NCBI GenBank assembly: GCA_016193115.1
Contig: JACPSV010000022.1
Coordinates: 1-5,131 of the forward strand
Origin: Elusimicrobiota bacterium
GTDB taxonomy: Bacteria > Elusimicrobiota > Elusimicrobia > 2-02-FULL-39-32
Length of the DNA: 5,131 nt
Direction: 5' to 3'
The position numbers and the translations under genes are program-made. Shown here in pieces: positions 3,422 through 5,131 of the stretch. Position 1 is the first letter of the stretch, and every line of letters begins with the position of its first letter. A model generated the notes under the pieces. That model made no database searches. It saw only the letters and a program-made list of their open reading frames with translations, and was not told the origin of the DNA.

Positions 3422-5131
3422 ATGATTCAATTTTGGGTAGAGAAAAAATATAGGTTCTGGCTGCGGCTTACTGGGACGTTGGTCGTGGCCAGCTTTTTGT
3501 TTACAACGCTCAGCGCTCCGTTTGTTCAGGCCTCGTTTTGGGAGGAGAGACGTCGTTCCGTAGAAGATCTTAAAAAATCCAAAATTCCTCTCCAGCTCGC
3601 TTCTGCCGCAGGTGTGGCTTCGTTACAGTCCGTCATCGGGAACGGGATCGTTGTTCCCGGAGGCATGGATCCATCTCTAGTTCCTTCCCCGCAATCGCAA
3701 ATCACTCCTGAATTTCTGGAGAGAGTCGCCCAAAGGTCCCGCCAACGTTTAGGCAAGAAAAAGAAGGACACAGGCATTCCCGCAGATTTAATAGAAAGAA
3801 TCGAGCGGTACGGAGATATCGAAAGAATTCATCTGGTTCCAAGCCAACAATTGAGTTGGAGTCATTCTGAGGCGATGCCGAAGCCGCTTTCTTTACAACT
3901 TAACAAGGAAGCGGCATTCCCTTCTAAAGGACGAGAGTGTGACTTCGTCACCTCCAGTCGCTGGAAGCTCGGTCAGAATCTACATTCCCAATCCCCCCTC
4001 GTCATACAAATTCAAAACGCGCACGACATTTACAGCGTCCAAAGAAATGTTGCCCTCCTCTTAAAGGAGTTGATGGAGTGCGGGGTGGAGCTGGTAGGAG
4101 TCGAGGGGAGCGAGGGGATTCTTCAAGGAATTGAGAAGTGGAGAAAATATCCCAAGAGAGACATATTGATGGGAGTCGCCGGATTTTTGATGAGGGAAGG
4201 ATCTTTGACCGGAGTAGAAATCGCAGGCCTAGCAAGGAAAAATGAGAATGTAGAATTTTACGGCGTGGAGGAGAAAGAACCGTACTTGGAGCAGGTGAAA
4301 AGCTTTAAGGAAACGTTGAACAATTCCAAAGAAGTTGAAATTTGGAAGGAAGGAATCGGGAAGAAGATAGAATCCCTAAAAGAGAAGTTTTATAGCGTGG
4401 AACTAAAAGAGTTAGACAAACAACAAAAGAAATATGAGGAGGGGGATTTGAAATTAGGGGAGTGGATTGAGGTATTGGGTGATTCAAAACAACCCAACAT
4501 CTCTAAATACCTCCAAGCCCATAGACTGGAAAAATCTCTTAATTTCAAGCAGGTAGAGTCTGACCAGAAGAAACTGTTAGAGACCCTTTCCAAAAAGCTC
4601 AAGAGGGAAGATTTAGTAGAGCTACTGGAGGAGAGTCTGGCTTACAGGTTAGGAAGGATCGGGTATGGAGAGTTCTATGAGGGATTGAAGGATCGGTGCA
4701 GAAAGTCAGGGGTAATCCTTACTCCGGAGATGGAACACTATATCGGTTATATAACGTTAGTGGAAGGAATAGACCGCGAGAAACTCTTCAAAGAACTGAA
4801 GTCCTTAGAGGATGAAGCCTGGAGAATGAAGGGGACACCATACTTAATTCCATCGTCTCAACCTCAGAAGGACTCAGTTGATGGAATTAAGTATGGTGTC
4901 CCCTTAATTCAGATGGATAGGGATTACAAGTTGTTGGTGAAGGCGTTAGATTTTAGTGTGAGTCCGGAGGATTGGGAGGAGTATGGGAGAAGGGAGAAAG
5001 AAATTGGAGAAGTGGTTAAAGGATCGGTGGCGGAACCACTCCTAGAAAATGTCGCTCGATTCAACCAGTTATCTCACCGGCGAAACCAGATATTTGTAGA
5101 AAAACTCAGGAAACGGATGGAGGAGAAGAAA
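3422..5131 (+). CDS. Exported helical protein of unknown function (3'-partial)
   Basis: 570 codons run without a stop off the right edge. The ATG at 3422 is the first after an in-frame TAA at 3401. A signal peptide is clear: basic residues (KKYRFWLR), a hydrophobic stretch (residues 18-33) and SAPFVQA with likely cleavage after A37, so the protein is exported or anchored. After a low-complexity region comes VIQIQNAHDIYSVQRN (about 194-209), then LVGVEGSEG (224-232) and FYGVEEKEPYLEQV. The remainder (from about 300) is charged and helical, possibly coiled coil. I recall similar H-x6-Q plus VEG proteins in uncultured Omnitrophota-like genomes. A distant link to the EreA/ChaN/TraB group is only a guess. 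Residues about 147-187 and 470-495 are encoded by palindromic repeat DNA. No operon partner is visible. It is surely coding, because the frame is very long and composition is protein-like. Confidence 0.85.
   Translation, partial: MIQFWVEKKYRFWLRLTGTLVVASFLFTTLSAPFVQASFWEERRRSVEDLKKSKIPLQLASAAGVASLQSVIGNGIVVPGGMDPSLVPSPQSQITPEFLERVAQRSRQRLGKKKKDTGIPADLIERIERYGDIERIHLVPSQQLSWSHSEAMPKPLSLQLNKEAAFPSKGRECDFVTSSRWKLGQNLHSQSPLVIQIQNAHDIYSVQRNVALLLKELMECGVELVGVEGSEGILQGIEKWRKYPKRDILMGVAGFLMREGSLTGVEIAGLARKNENVEFYGVEEKEPYLEQVKSFKETLNNSKEVEIWKEGIGKKIESLKEKFYSVELKELDKQQKKYEEGDLKLGEWIEVLGDSKQPNISKYLQAHRLEKSLNFKQVESDQKKLLETLSKKLKREDLVELLEESLAYRLGRIGYGEFYEGLKDRCRKSGVILTPEMEHYIGYITLVEGIDREKLFKELKSLEDEAWRMKGTPYLIPSSQPQKDSVDGIKYGVPLIQMDRDYKLLVKALDFSVSPEDWEEYGRREKEIGEVVKGSVAEPLLENVARFNQLSHRRNQIFVEKLRKRMEEKK
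3861..3983 (+). repeat. Compound palindromic insert inside the long ORF
   Basis: GTCATTCTGAGGCG at 3861, continuing to 3883, matches 22 of 23 bases of MITE C's internal arm (2422-2444). The remaining AATCTAC of that arm reappears at 3977-3983. Between them are 93 bases (31 codons) that contain three hairpins: GCCGCTTTCTT/AAGGAAGCGGC (3883-3893 with 3905-3915), the bulged hairpin 3930-3959, and TCCAG/CTGGA (3953-3965). The arm is 30 bases, or 10 codons. Both layers are multiples of three, so the reading frame survives. I infer a repeat arm first inserted in the gene and then itself interrupted. Confidence 0.6.
3924..3959 (+). repeat. Small bulged-hairpin repeat, copy 2 (in the long ORF)
   Basis: This shares CTAAAGGACGAGAGTG, CTTCG and CCTCCAGT with copy 1 at 1238-1266. 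The fold is GAC/GTC (3930-3932 with 3957-3959), a GA/CA internal loop, GAG/CTC, a bulged T (3938), GTGAC/GTCAC and a TTC loop (3944-3946). Relative to copy 1, three bases are added on each side of the loop and they pair with each other, so the structure is kept while length changes. It is read here as protein (SKGRECDFVTSS). Confidence 0.65.
4829..4905. repeat. REP-like 26-bp perfect inverted repeat inside the long ORF
   Basis: The arms 4829-4854 and 4880-4905 are perfect reverse complements over 26 bp with a 25-base loop. Each begins, reading inward, with AAGGGGACACCATACTTAAT. I recall this sequence type as a widespread repeat near REP-associated Y1 transposases, but no such gene is in the window. 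It encodes about residues 470-495 of the long ORF (MKGTPYLIP on the left arm, DGIKYGVPLI on the right) without a stop. The repeat is 77 bases, so any frame-neutral insertion must have included a base or more of flanking change. Confidence 0.85.

Noticed and set aside
3526..4602. Several minus-strand frames of 60-83 codons over the long ORF
   Set aside because: They are rich in serine, leucine and proline as expected from the complement of lysine/glutamate-rich coding DNA, and they overlap a 570-codon frame with a signal peptide.

Overview
The window reads as a fragment of a bacterial chromosome, probably from a metagenome-assembled genome. It has a housekeeping leucine operon, a toxin-antitoxin pair, many short palindromic repeats, and a long secreted or anchored protein of a kind I associate with Candidatus Omnitrophota and related uncultured lineages. 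That lineage guess rests on my recall of similar proteins (a signal peptide followed by an 'IQ(N/D)AH....Q.N' block and long helical repeats) and is low to moderate in confidence. Most of the window has mixed codon use. The first ~398 bases are sharply GC-rich.

Layout. (1) 3-1241 (+): leuC, cut by the left edge, with a composition break near 399. (2) 1265-1867 (+): leuD. The leuC stop and leuD start sit inside a small hairpin repeat that recurs at 3924-3959. Together they encode isopropylmalate isomerase. (3) 1882-2605: an HU/IHF-type gene (2045-2320) between two ~130-bp copies of one palindromic element. The right copy is split by a second, 130-bp element with 15-bp terminal inverted repeats and a GAAA target duplication. 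(4) 2620-3241 (-): a HepT/MntA (HEPN/minimal nucleotidyltransferase) toxin-antitoxin pair with a recognisable promoter. (5) 3242-3421: an AT-rich divergent promoter region. (6) 3422 to the right edge (+): 570 open codons of an exported protein of unknown function whose coding sequence has absorbed several palindromic repeats without loss of frame.

How it works together. LeuC and LeuD form one enzyme. MntA and HepT form one toxin-antitoxin module. The rest is linked by repeats rather than by pathway: short palindromic elements lie at gene junctions, inside each other and inside a protein-coding gene. The most interesting themes are the nested insertion exactly into a hairpin loop, the hairpin family with length-varying but still paired stems, and the in-frame palindromic inserts in the long ORF.
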